Origin: Polynucleobacter sp.
GTDB taxonomy: Bacteria; Pseudomonadota; Gammaproteobacteria; Burkholderiales; Burkholderiaceae
Assembly (NCBI GenBank): GCA_023253245.1
Contig: JALRHB010000012.1
Location: forward strand, 1 to 20,385
Direction of reading: 5' to 3'
DNA length: 20,385 nt
The notes below the pieces were generated by a model. It saw only the letters and a list, made by a program, of their open reading frames with translations, did no database searches and was not told the DNA's origin. The position numbers were made by a program, and so were the translations under genes. This document shows, piece after piece, positions 8,837 through 15,049 of this stretch; position 1 is the stretch's first letter, and each line of letters starts with the position of its first letter.

Positions 8837-8842
8837 GTGGGG

Positions 8843-9472
8843 ATGCCATCAATCGTTACCTTAATCTCGGGCCGTGGATCTAATTTCGAGGCCATCGTTA
8901 AAACAGCTCAAAATGAGCAATGGCCAGTGAGATTTGCAGGGGTCATCGCCAATCATTCTGCGGCCAAGGGTCTTGATTTTGCTCGCTCCCAAGGCATTCC
9001 TACCTTTGTGATTGAGCATCGAGAACATCCCTCTCGAGAGTCATTTGATGCCGCTTTGATTGCCCAAATCGATGCCTTAGGGGCTGATTTGGTAGTTTTA
9101 GCTGGCTTTATGCGTATTCTGACTCCGGGGTTTATTCGCCATTTTGAGGGGCGTTTAATCAATATTCACCCTGCTTTACTGCCGGCCTTTCCTGGCCTTC
9201 ATACGCATGAGCGGGCTTTGGAGGCAGGCGTTGCAGAGCACGGCGCTACAGTGCACTTTGTTACAGAAGGGGTTGATGAAGGGCCAATCATTTGTCAGGC
9301 ATCTGTCCCGGTCTTGCCGGGGGATGATCCTGATCGATTAGCCGCCCGAGTGTTGGCTGCAGAGCATCAGATTTATCCGCGGGCCGTAAAATGGTTTCTT
9401 GATGGACGATTGCGAATAGTAGGTAATCAAGTTCAGATTCAACCCCCGGAGTCGCAATTAATAAAATTATGA
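8843..9472 (+). CDS. purN: Phosphoribosylglycinamide formyltransferase (GART)
   Basis: Transfers a formyl group from 10-formyl-tetrahydrofolate to GAR in de novo purine synthesis. The 209-residue protein (E. coli 212) has the phosphate loop SGRGSNFEAI (9-18) and the catalytic trio Asn107, His109 (INIHPALLP) and Asp145 (EGVDEGPI). It is too short for methionyl-tRNA formyltransferase and lacks that enzyme's C-terminal tRNA-binding domain. The ATG at 8843 is preferred over the in-frame GTG at 8837 because homologues begin at about this residue. It would also place the ATG 6 bases after a TATATT hexamer, as expected for a leaderless mRNA; there is no usable Shine-Dalgarno sequence. The stop overlaps the start of the next gene by 4 bases. 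Confidence 0.95.
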   Translation: MPSIVTLISGRGSNFEAIVKTAQNEQWPVRFAGVIANHSAAKGLDFARSQGIPTFVIEHREHPSRESFDAALIAQIDALGADLVVLAGFMRILTPGFIRHFEGRLINIHPALLPAFPGLHTHERALEAGVAEHGATVHFVTEGVDEGPIICQASVPVLPGDDPDRLAARVLAAEHQIYPRAVKWFLDGRLRIVGNQVQIQPPESQLIKL

Positions 9473-11046
9473 GTAAAGAACGTTCATCTCGCGCTGCGAG
9501 TGCAGGTAGTAAAACTGGGGCAAGATCCGGCCCACGTTTAAGTCCGCAAAAAAGTTATGCGGCCAAATCTAAGGACCCGTTGCGCCGCCCTGAACGTCGC
9601 AACGCAAGCGGTAACCTTATCGCCCCAGAAGGCCAGAAAAATTTTTCGAATGCTAAAGCATTGCCTCAGCATGCGATTCATTTGGAGCGCTTACTGCCAG
9701 AGCTGCTGAGTTTTGAGCAGCCTGCCGATAGAGTAGTCAGCCGTTATTTTCGTTCCGAACCAAAACTTGGCAACCGTGATCGTGCTTTGATTGCTGAAAG
9801 TGCTTTTGCAATCTTACGTCGCAAAAATGAGTTCTCACAATTTGCCTCGAGTGGGGAGGGATCTCAGGCTAGGCGCTTAGCCCTGTTGGGTTTGATGTCC
9901 GCTCTCTCTGAAGGGGGGTTGGGTTCTGCTAATCGTGCAGAGAGTGCCATCGCAGATTTGGCGCATGTGCTTAAAGCTGGTGAGTACGAGTGGCTACAAC
10001 GGTTCTCTACTGTTGATCCTGGTGCGCTCAATCCTTTGGTGCGCAACAATTTACCTGAGTGGTTGTGGGATGCGTTTGGAAAATACCCTGGCGAAGACAC
10101 TCGTGAAGCGTTGGCTAAATCGTTGATGCATCCCGCCTTATTGGATTTGCGTGCCAATACCATGAAGACAACGCGTGAGCAATTATTAACCCAGATGAAT
10201 GCCTTAGGTGGGCGTTATCAAGCCATTCCGACTCCTTATGCTCCTGATGGTGTTCGCATTATCGGTAAGCCCGCTTTGCAGAACACAGCGGAATTCAAGG
10301 CTGGAATGTTTGAAGTCCAAGATGAAGGTAGCCAATTACTAGCTTATTTACTGGCCCCCAAGCGTGGAGAAATGATTGTTGACTTTTGTGCTGGTGCTGG
10401 TGGTAAGACCTTGGCTATTGGCGCTCTGATGCGCTCCACAGGCCGTTTATATGCCCTGGATACATCTGAGCGTCGTCTGGCTAATTTAAAGCCACGACAA
10501 GCCCGTAGCGGCCTTTCAAATGTCCATCCAGTATGGATTGACACTGAGAACGATACTAAGATTAAGCGCTTGGCTGGCAAGATTGATCGAGTGCTTGTTG
10601 ATGCGCCCTGTAGTGGTATGGGTACATTGCGCCGTAACCCAGATCTGAAGTGGCGCCAGACTCTAGAAGGTGTTTTAGAGCTAAATCAAAAGCAGATCAG
10701 CATTTTGTCTTCAGCGAGTCGCTTACTAAAGCCCGGTGGTCGCTTGGTTTATGCCACCTGCAGCCTTTTGCCCCAAGAAAATCAGGCGATTGCCGAGGAT
10801 TTTTTACTAAAACACCCCGATTTTGAAGTGATCCCCGCAGCTGAAGCTCTTAAGTCATTGTTTCCAAAGGATAAAATTCCATTGGGATGCAGTCCTGATA
10901 ATCCTTGGTGGCAGCTTTGGCCCCATATTCATGGGACAGACGGTTTCTTTGGGGCTGTTTTCCAGAAAAAAGCCTCTGCCCCAGCGCCCAAAATGGAAAA
11001 AGCTGTGGAAAAAGCCGCTAAGGTCAAAGCCAATAAAGTTGCTTAA
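9469..11046 (+). CDS. rsmB: RsmB-type 16S rRNA (cytosine-C5)-methyltransferase
   Basis: A SAM-dependent RNA methyltransferase of the RsmB/NOP2 family; RsmB methylates C967 of 16S rRNA in E. coli. The 525-residue protein contains a NusB-like helical region (about 70-220) and a Rossmann methyltransferase domain with motif I VDFCAGAGGKT (304-314), motif IV DAPCSGMGTLRR (378-389, Cys381) and motif VI YATCSLLPQEN (428-438, Cys431). These two cysteines are the release and nucleophilic cysteines of the family. It is about 100 residues longer than E. coli RsmB because of a basic, Ser/Arg/Lys-rich N-terminal arm (about 1-65) and an Ala/Lys-rich tail (about 501-525), both probably disordered. The ATG at 9469 overlaps the purN stop (ATGA). 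Target position is inferred from family; another member of the family is possible. Confidence 0.85.
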   Translation: MSKERSSRAASAGSKTGARSGPRLSPQKSYAAKSKDPLRRPERRNASGNLIAPEGQKNFSNAKALPQHAIHLERLLPELLSFEQPADRVVSRYFRSEPKLGNRDRALIAESAFAILRRKNEFSQFASSGEGSQARRLALLGLMSALSEGGLGSANRAESAIADLAHVLKAGEYEWLQRFSTVDPGALNPLVRNNLPEWLWDAFGKYPGEDTREALAKSLMHPALLDLRANTMKTTREQLLTQMNALGGRYQAIPTPYAPDGVRIIGKPALQNTAEFKAGMFEVQDEGSQLLAYLLAPKRGEMIVDFCAGAGGKTLAIGALMRSTGRLYALDTSERRLANLKPRQARSGLSNVHPVWIDTENDTKIKRLAGKIDRVLVDAPCSGMGTLRRNPDLKWRQTLEGVLELNQKQISILSSASRLLKPGGRLVYATCSLLPQENQAIAEDFLLKHPDFEVIPAAEALKSLFPKDKIPLGCSPDNPWWQLWPHIHGTDGFFGAVFQKKASAPAPKMEKAVEKAAKVKANKVA

Positions 11047-11074
11047 GAACTAAAATAAAGCTTTATACCTCTTT

Positions 11075-11078
11075 AGGA
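11075..11078 (+). promoter_or_regulatory. Ribosome binding site supporting the desA TTG start
   Basis: AGGA is followed by 8 bases and then the TTG at 11087. This is why I accept the rare start codon; the next in-frame ATG would remove the first membrane segment. Confidence 0.6.
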
Positions 11079-11086
11079 ACATTCTT

Positions 11087-12280
11087 TTGAATACAGCTTC
11101 AAGTTTTGACTTATTCCTTAATTGGCTAGCCCATGGCTATTTAGATTGGTCTTGGTGGCAAATTGTTGTTTTCACTTTGGTAATGACTCACATTACCATC
11201 GCTGGGGTTACTATTTTTTTGCATCGTTGCCAAGCGCATCGTGCATTAGACCTGCATCCCATCATGTCCCATTTCTTCAGGTTTTGGCTTTGGCTAACTA
11301 CGGGCATGGTCACCAAGCAATGGGCAGCAGTTCATCGTAAACACCATGCCAAATGTGAAACAGTTGACGATCCACACAGTCCTCAAATTTTAGGGATTAA
11401 TACGGTTTTATCGCGCGGTGCAGAGCTGTATAAAAAAGAGGCGGCCAATCAAGAGACGTTAGAAAAGTTTGGTCACGGAACTCCCGATGATTGGCTTGAG
11501 CACCATGTGTATTCCAAGTTTTCTTGGCAGGGCGTTGCGATCATGTTGATTATTGATGTGCTGCTATTTGGAGCGATTGGTTTAACGGTATGGGCAGTGC
11601 AGATGCTCTGGATTCCGATTACCGCTGCTGGCGTGATTAATGGTATTGGCCACTACTGGGGTTATCGTAATTACGATTGCGAGGACGCTTCAACCAATAT
11701 TTTCCCTTGGGGAATTTTGATTGGTGGTGAAGAGCTTCATAACAATCACCATACCTTTGCAACCAGTGCAAAGCTCTCTAGCAAATGGTACGAGTTTGAT
11801 ATCGGCTGGCTCTACATTCGAATGATGAGCGCTGTAGGATTGGCGACAGTGAAGAAGACCTCCCCTAAACCTCAATTAAGTGATTTGCGTCCTGCAGACC
11901 AAGGCACTCTTGAGGCGATCATTGCTAATCGTTATGAAATCATGGCGCGTTATAGCAAGACCTTGCGTAGTTTCTTTAACAATGAAGTTCAACACATGCA
12001 AGTCTTGGCCGCCCACTTAAAAGATGCTCGCACATGGCTTGGTAAGGACGAGTCACATTTGACCGCACAAGAAAAGGCAAAGCTTGAAGAGTTAATGGCT
12101 ACGAATGCCCAACTGCGCAAGATGATTGAAATGCGCCGTGATTTACAGGCGATTTGGAGTCGCTCAAACGCTACACGAGATCAATTACTCAATCAATTAC
12201 GTTTATGGTGTCAACGTGCTGAAGACAGTGGCCTCTCAAGTTTGCGTGACTTCTCCTTGAGGTTGCGTCGTTACGCTTAA
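11087..12280 (+). CDS. desA: DesA-type aerobic fatty-acid (delta-9) desaturase with C-terminal extension
   Basis: An integral membrane di-iron desaturase that introduces double bonds into acyl chains, probably adjusting membrane fluidity. The three histidine boxes are present: HRCQAH (46-51), HRKHH (83-87) and HNNHH (218-222), plus GHYWGYRNYD at 188-197. Hydrophobic segments lie at about 24-45, 62-75, 148-170 and 172-188. The sequence around HRKHHAKCE, DDPHSP and GGEELHNNHH closely resembles Pseudomonas aeruginosa DesA as I remember it, so phospholipid-bound acyl chains are a likely substrate (inference). After about residue 260 comes a charged, helical region of about 135 residues without histidine boxes, discussed as a finding. 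The start is TTG at 11087. It follows rsmB by 40 bases; whether it has its own promoter is unclear. A terminator follows at 12301-12334. Confidence 0.88.
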   Translation: MNTASSFDLFLNWLAHGYLDWSWWQIVVFTLVMTHITIAGVTIFLHRCQAHRALDLHPIMSHFFRFWLWLTTGMVTKQWAAVHRKHHAKCETVDDPHSPQILGINTVLSRGAELYKKEAANQETLEKFGHGTPDDWLEHHVYSKFSWQGVAIMLIIDVLLFGAIGLTVWAVQMLWIPITAAGVINGIGHYWGYRNYDCEDASTNIFPWGILIGGEELHNNHHTFATSAKLSSKWYEFDIGWLYIRMMSAVGLATVKKTSPKPQLSDLRPADQGTLEAIIANRYEIMARYSKTLRSFFNNEVQHMQVLAAHLKDARTWLGKDESHLTAQEKAKLEELMATNAQLRKMIEMRRDLQAIWSRSNATRDQLLNQLRLWCQRAEDSGLSSLRDFSLRLRRYA

Positions 12281-12300
12281 GTTTTCCTTAGCTCTAAGAC

Positions 12301-12334
12301 AACAAAAACCCGCTGATATAGCGGGTTTTTTGTT
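12301..12334. terminator. Bidirectional intrinsic terminator between desA and rpmG
   Basis: Stem CCCGCT/AGCGGG with loop gatat (12315-12319), A-rich on the left (AACAAAAA) and T6 then GTT on the right. The symmetric A and T tracts allow termination of both convergent transcripts, desA and rpmB-rpmG. Confidence 0.9.
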
Positions 12335-12359
12335 ACTGCAAGTAATTATTAGTGCGGAT

Positions 12360-12527
12360 TTACTTGAGCTTTGTTTCTTTGTAAGCAACATGCTTGCGAA
12401 TGGTTGGATCAAACTTCATGATTTCCATTTTCTCAGGCTTTGTACGCTTGTTTTTGGAAGTAGTATAGAAGTGACCAGTACCAGCTGATGACTCTAATTT
12501 AATTTTTTCTCTGCCGCCTTTAGCCAT
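12360..12527 (-). CDS. rpmG: 50S ribosomal protein L33
   Basis: A small protein of the large ribosomal subunit, near the E site. Reading the minus strand from the ATG at 12527 gives 55 residues beginning MAKGGREKIKLESSAGTGHF and ending AYKETKLK, the normal size and ends for proteobacterial L33. It has no cysteines, so it is the zinc-free (C-minus) form, consistent with use when zinc is scarce or throughout growth. A clear AAGGAG lies 7 bases upstream and overlaps the rpmB stop codon. It is second in the rpmB-rpmG pair, as in most proteobacteria. Confidence 0.97.
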   Translation of the reverse strand: MAKGGREKIKLESSAGTGHFYTTSKNKRTKPEKMEIMKFDPTIRKHVAYKETKLK

Positions 12528-12534
12528 TTGTGCG

Positions 12535-12540
12535 CTCCTT
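12535..12540 (-). promoter_or_regulatory. rpmG ribosome binding site overlapping the rpmB stop codon
   Basis: Minus-strand AAGGAG (12540-12535) shares two bases with the rpmB TAA (12541-12539), which should couple L33 synthesis to ribosomes finishing L28. Confidence 0.8.
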
Positions 12541-12772
12541 AAATTTCGCCACGTGCACGCAGATCTGACAACACGGCATCAATACCATTCTTGTCAATAA
12601 CGCGCAAACCAGCGTTGGTTAAGCGCAAGCTAACCCAACGGTTTTCAGATTCAACCCAGAAACGACGATTTTGCAAGTTTGGCAAAAAGCGACGTTTCGT
12701 TTTATTGTTTGCATGGGATACATTGTTGCCAACCATCGGCTTTTTCCCAGTGACTTGGCAAACTTTTGCCAT
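12539..12772 (-). CDS. rpmB: 50S ribosomal protein L28
   Basis: A small, basic protein of the large ribosomal subunit. It has 77 residues, begins MAKVCQVTGKKPMVGNNVSH, and contains the conserved RRFLPNLQNRRFWVESENRW stretch (28-47), matching E. coli L28 (78 residues). Only one cysteine (Cys5) is present, so no zinc ribbon. The start has a GGAG 7 bases upstream (minus strand 12783-12780). An extended -10 element lies further upstream at 12812-12804. rpmG follows after 11 bases. Confidence 0.98.
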   Translation of the reverse strand: MAKVCQVTGKKPMVGNNVSHANNKTKRRFLPNLQNRRFWVESENRWVSLRLTNAGLRVIDKNGIDAVLSDLRARGEI

Positions 12773-12803
12773 GACATAACTCCATTAATTGCGAAAAAGA
12801 AAG

Positions 12804-12812
12804 ATTGTATCA
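12804..12812 (-). promoter_or_regulatory. Probable extended -10 promoter element for rpmB-rpmG
   Basis: Minus-strand TGATACAAT (TGn plus TACAAT, 5/6 of consensus). It would give a leader of about 24 bases containing the rpmB GGAG. No good -35 is visible, which is common with extended -10 elements. The rest of the 150-base gap to radC (12773-12922) holds nothing else I can name. Confidence 0.5.
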
Positions 12813-12922
12813 GTCTCAGCCTAGTTTGATCTACTCCTAATTTGCACAGATTTGAATGAATGAGCGGGTTTAGGGGTGTAGGGCTTAAAAATTGCTCAAC
12901 AAGTTAGTGTTCACTACCATTT

Positions 12923-13612
12923 TTAGTCATTCTTTATAAGACCAGCCTCTAGAAATGAGAAAAATCCTGTGCCGCTCACAATACAGTGATCAAGTAGCGG
13001 AATATCAACTAAATTAAGTGCTTTGATGAGCGTCTTGGTTAACTCTTGATCGGACTTGCTTGGGATGTGGTTGCCACTGGGGTGGTTATGAGCCACGATC
13101 AGTGCGCTGGCATTACGAGACAGGGCTTCTTTGAGGATTTCTCGGGGGTAAATTGCCGTATGCCCCAATGACCCCCTAAAAAGTTCTTGGCATTCGATTA
13201 ATCGCATGCCTGAATCAAGATAAAGACAGAGGAATACCTCATGCGGCAGGCGGCCAATTTTGGCTTGCAAGTATTCCCTGGCATAGTCTGAAGAGGTAAA
13301 AACAGATTCTTCGCAGAGGGTTTCTTCGAGACTGCGTTTAACTAATTCATAAGCCGCTTGAATTTGAGACCATTTTGAAATGCCCATGCCATGAATGCGG
13401 GTTAACTCCTCTGGAGTGCAAGATAGAAGGCGTGGCAAATTACCAAAGTAATGCAATAGATCTTGCGCCAATGAAACGGCAGATTTACCTTTAACTCCCA
13501 CCCGTAGAAAGATGGCGAGTAATTCTGCATCAGTCAGAGCGCTAGCCCCATGGGTGCGCATCTTTTCGCGGGGCTGTTCCATTTTTGGCCAATTGGTAAT
13601 CGGGGAGTGCAC
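12923..13612 (-). CDS. radC: RadC family JAMM/MPN-domain protein
   Basis: A conserved protein once linked to DNA repair; its true biochemical role is unsettled. From the GTG at 13612 it has 229 residues, the usual length (about 222-232). It begins MHSPITNWPKMEQPREKM, matching the WP...PREK start of the family; an ATG at 13582 would cut into this motif, and longer forms would run through the fkpB gene on the other strand. A helix-hairpin-helix-like segment (IHGMGISKW, 73-81) precedes the JAMM metal site: His175 and His177 in HNHPSG with Asp188 in SKSD. A GAGG 5 bases before the GTG could be the ribosome site. The order radC-rpmB-rpmG is the same as in E. coli. It diverges from fkpB, with only 30 bases between them. 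Confidence 0.92.
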   Translation of the reverse strand: MHSPITNWPKMEQPREKMRTHGASALTDAELLAIFLRVGVKGKSAVSLAQDLLHYFGNLPRLLSCTPEELTRIHGMGISKWSQIQAAYELVKRSLEETLCEESVFTSSDYAREYLQAKIGRLPHEVFLCLYLDSGMRLIECQELFRGSLGHTAIYPREILKEALSRNASALIVAHNHPSGNHIPSKSDQELTKTLIKALNLVDIPLLDHCIVSGTGFFSFLEAGLIKND

Positions 13613-13630
13613 GCTGGCCTCAGGCCTGGA

Positions 13631-13636
13631 TACAAT
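13631..13636 (+). promoter_or_regulatory. -10 element of fkpB, 6 bases before its ATG
   Basis: TACAAT (5/6 of consensus) followed by tacttt and then the ATG at 13643. A start point 7 bases after the hexamer would be the A of the ATG. No Shine-Dalgarno sequence is present. Confidence 0.5.
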
Positions 13637-13642
13637 TACTTT

Positions 13643-14089
13643 ATGACTAAGCTTACGGTTTTGCCCAATTCTTTCCTGACCCTCAACTATCGACTGACCT
13701 TGCCGAGTGGGGAGGATTACATCAATACTTTTATCGATCGCCCTGCGACGGTCTTGATGGGTTCTGGACAATTTGCGCCTTGTTTTGAAAGAGTGTTAAT
13801 CGGATTGGGTGTGGGGGAAAAGAAAAGTGCCCTGCTCGCACCTGAGGAAAGTTTTGGTGAACGCAAGGAAGAGTTGATTCAGTGGGTATCTTTGGGCGCG
13901 CTCAAAGAAGGTCGTGATGACGATATCCAATTTAACCCAGGGGATGTTATTGAATTTAACGCCCCTAGTGGCGCCCAATATGCTGGTGTCCTGCAATCGA
14001 TTAATGAAGAGGGTGCTTGGTTTGATTTCAACCACCCGCTTGCTGGAAGATCCGTCACTTTTGAAGCTGAAATCGTGGCAATTTTGTAG
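13643..14089 (+). CDS. fkpB: FKBP-type peptidyl-prolyl isomerase, SlpA/FkpB family
   Basis: A cytosolic FKBP-fold prolyl isomerase with an inserted chaperone flap (IF) domain. The 148 residues (E. coli FkpB/SlpA 149) show the family pattern: LTLPSGEDYINTF near the N-terminus, the G-x-G-Q-x-x-PxFE-x-x-L-x-G-L-xxG run (about 41-58), PEESFGER (67-74), and the closing DFNHPLAGRSVTFEAEI (about 127-143). No signal peptide is seen. The ATG at 13643 gives the standard length; in-frame sequence upstream runs through radC on the opposite strand. ispH starts 6 bases after its stop, the fkpB-ispH pair known from E. coli, but here without ribF-ileS-lspA in front. Confidence 0.93.
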   Translation: MTKLTVLPNSFLTLNYRLTLPSGEDYINTFIDRPATVLMGSGQFAPCFERVLIGLGVGEKKSALLAPEESFGERKEELIQWVSLGALKEGRDDDIQFNPGDVIEFNAPSGAQYAGVLQSINEEGAWFDFNHPLAGRSVTFEAEIVAIL

Positions 14090-14095
14090 CTGATT

Positions 14096-15046
14096 ATGAA
14101 TCAATTCACCATGACAGATTCCGCAGAAATTTTGATGGCTCAGCCTCGTGGCTTTTGTGCAGGAGTAGATCGTGCAATTAATATTGTTAATGAAGCCTTG
14201 AGTCGTTTTGGTGCGCCAATCTATGTTCGCCATGAGATTGTGCACAATGCTTATGTCGTTAATGAGTTGCGTGAAAAGGGCGCTGTGTTTGTGGATGAGT
14301 TGCACCAAGTGCCCAAGGGTGGCATCGTGGTCTTTAGCGCTCATGGTGTATCCCAAGAAGTGCGTCAAGATGCACAAGAGCGCGGACTGCAGGTATATGA
14401 CGCAACCTGTCCCTTGGTTACTAAGGTGCATCTGGAAGTCATCAAGATGTGCAAAGAGGGGTACACGGTACTGATGATTGGTCACGCGGGGCATCCAGAA
14501 GTTGAGGGCACCATGGGTCAGGTAAAAGAAGGTGTTCATCTGATAGAGAAAGTGGCTGATGTAGCTGCATTACCTTTTGGGGAAAATGAAAAAATTGCTT
14601 TTGTTACGCAAACCACCCTCTCTGTAGATGAGACCAAAGAAATTGTTGAAGCATTAACTGAAAAATTTCCCAAGATTGTTCAGCCGCGTAAACAAGATAT
14701 TTGTTACGCCACCCAAAATCGTCAAGATGCTGTTAAATTTATGGCGCCTCAGGTTGAGGTAGTGATTGTCGTGGGTAGCCAGGCAAGCTCTAACTCGAAT
14801 CGCTTGCGTGAATTAGCTGAAAAGTTGGGAGTTCCGGCTTACATGGTGGATGCACCAGAACAGTTGAAGGCCGAATGGTTTTTAGGTAAGAGGCGTATTG
14901 GGCTCACTGCTGGTGCATCAGCTCCAGAAAGTCTGGCCCAATCTATTGTGAAAAAAATTCAAGAGTTTGGCCCACGCAGCATTCGTAATTTAGAGGGTGT
15001 GGTGGAAGACGTTACCTTTTCACTACCCAAGAATTTAGTCGGTTAG
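14096..15046 (+). CDS. ispH: 4-hydroxy-3-methylbut-2-enyl diphosphate reductase
   Basis: Last enzyme of the MEP (non-mevalonate) isoprenoid pathway, an iron-sulfur enzyme making IPP and DMAPP from HMBPP. The 316 residues (E. coli 316) include the three cluster cysteines Cys21 (PRGFCAGVDRA), Cys105 (DATCPLVTKVH) and Cys203 (DICYATQNRQ), the substrate-site HPEVEGTMG with Glu135, His50 (EIVHN), SAHGVSQ (81-87) and SSNSNRL (231-237). All expected active-site residues are present. The start may be 14096 or the in-frame ATG at 14111; neither has a Shine-Dalgarno sequence, and the first 10 residues are not conserved. It lies 6 bases after fkpB, so coupled translation is likely. It converges on the aminotransferase gene with only 3 bases between the stops. 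Confidence 0.97.
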   Translation: MNQFTMTDSAEILMAQPRGFCAGVDRAINIVNEALSRFGAPIYVRHEIVHNAYVVNELREKGAVFVDELHQVPKGGIVVFSAHGVSQEVRQDAQERGLQVYDATCPLVTKVHLEVIKMCKEGYTVLMIGHAGHPEVEGTMGQVKEGVHLIEKVADVAALPFGENEKIAFVTQTTLSVDETKEIVEALTEKFPKIVQPRKQDICYATQNRQDAVKFMAPQVEVVIVVGSQASSNSNRLRELAEKLGVPAYMVDAPEQLKAEWFLGKRRIGLTAGASAPESLAQSIVKKIQEFGPRSIRNLEGVVEDVTFSLPKNLVG

Positions 15047-15049
15047 TGC

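Noticed and set aside
12773..12922. A small RNA or extra gene in the rpmB/radC gap
   Set aside because: No hairpin with a T-tract and no open frame with a ribosome site; only the rpmB promoter is supported.
13616..13626. Short palindrome GGCCT-c-AGGCC in the radC/fkpB gap
   Set aside because: Only 5-bp arms and no second copy seen; too weak to call an operator.
13613..13771. N-terminal extension of radC across the fkpB start
   Set aside because: The GTG at 13612 gives the standard 229-residue length and a GAGG ribosome site; the extra residues have no family counterpart.
13796..14539. 247-codon open frame on the minus strand opposite fkpB and ispH
   Set aside because: It lies wholly antisense to two well-conserved genes, has no ribosome site, and its translation shows no recognisable motif.
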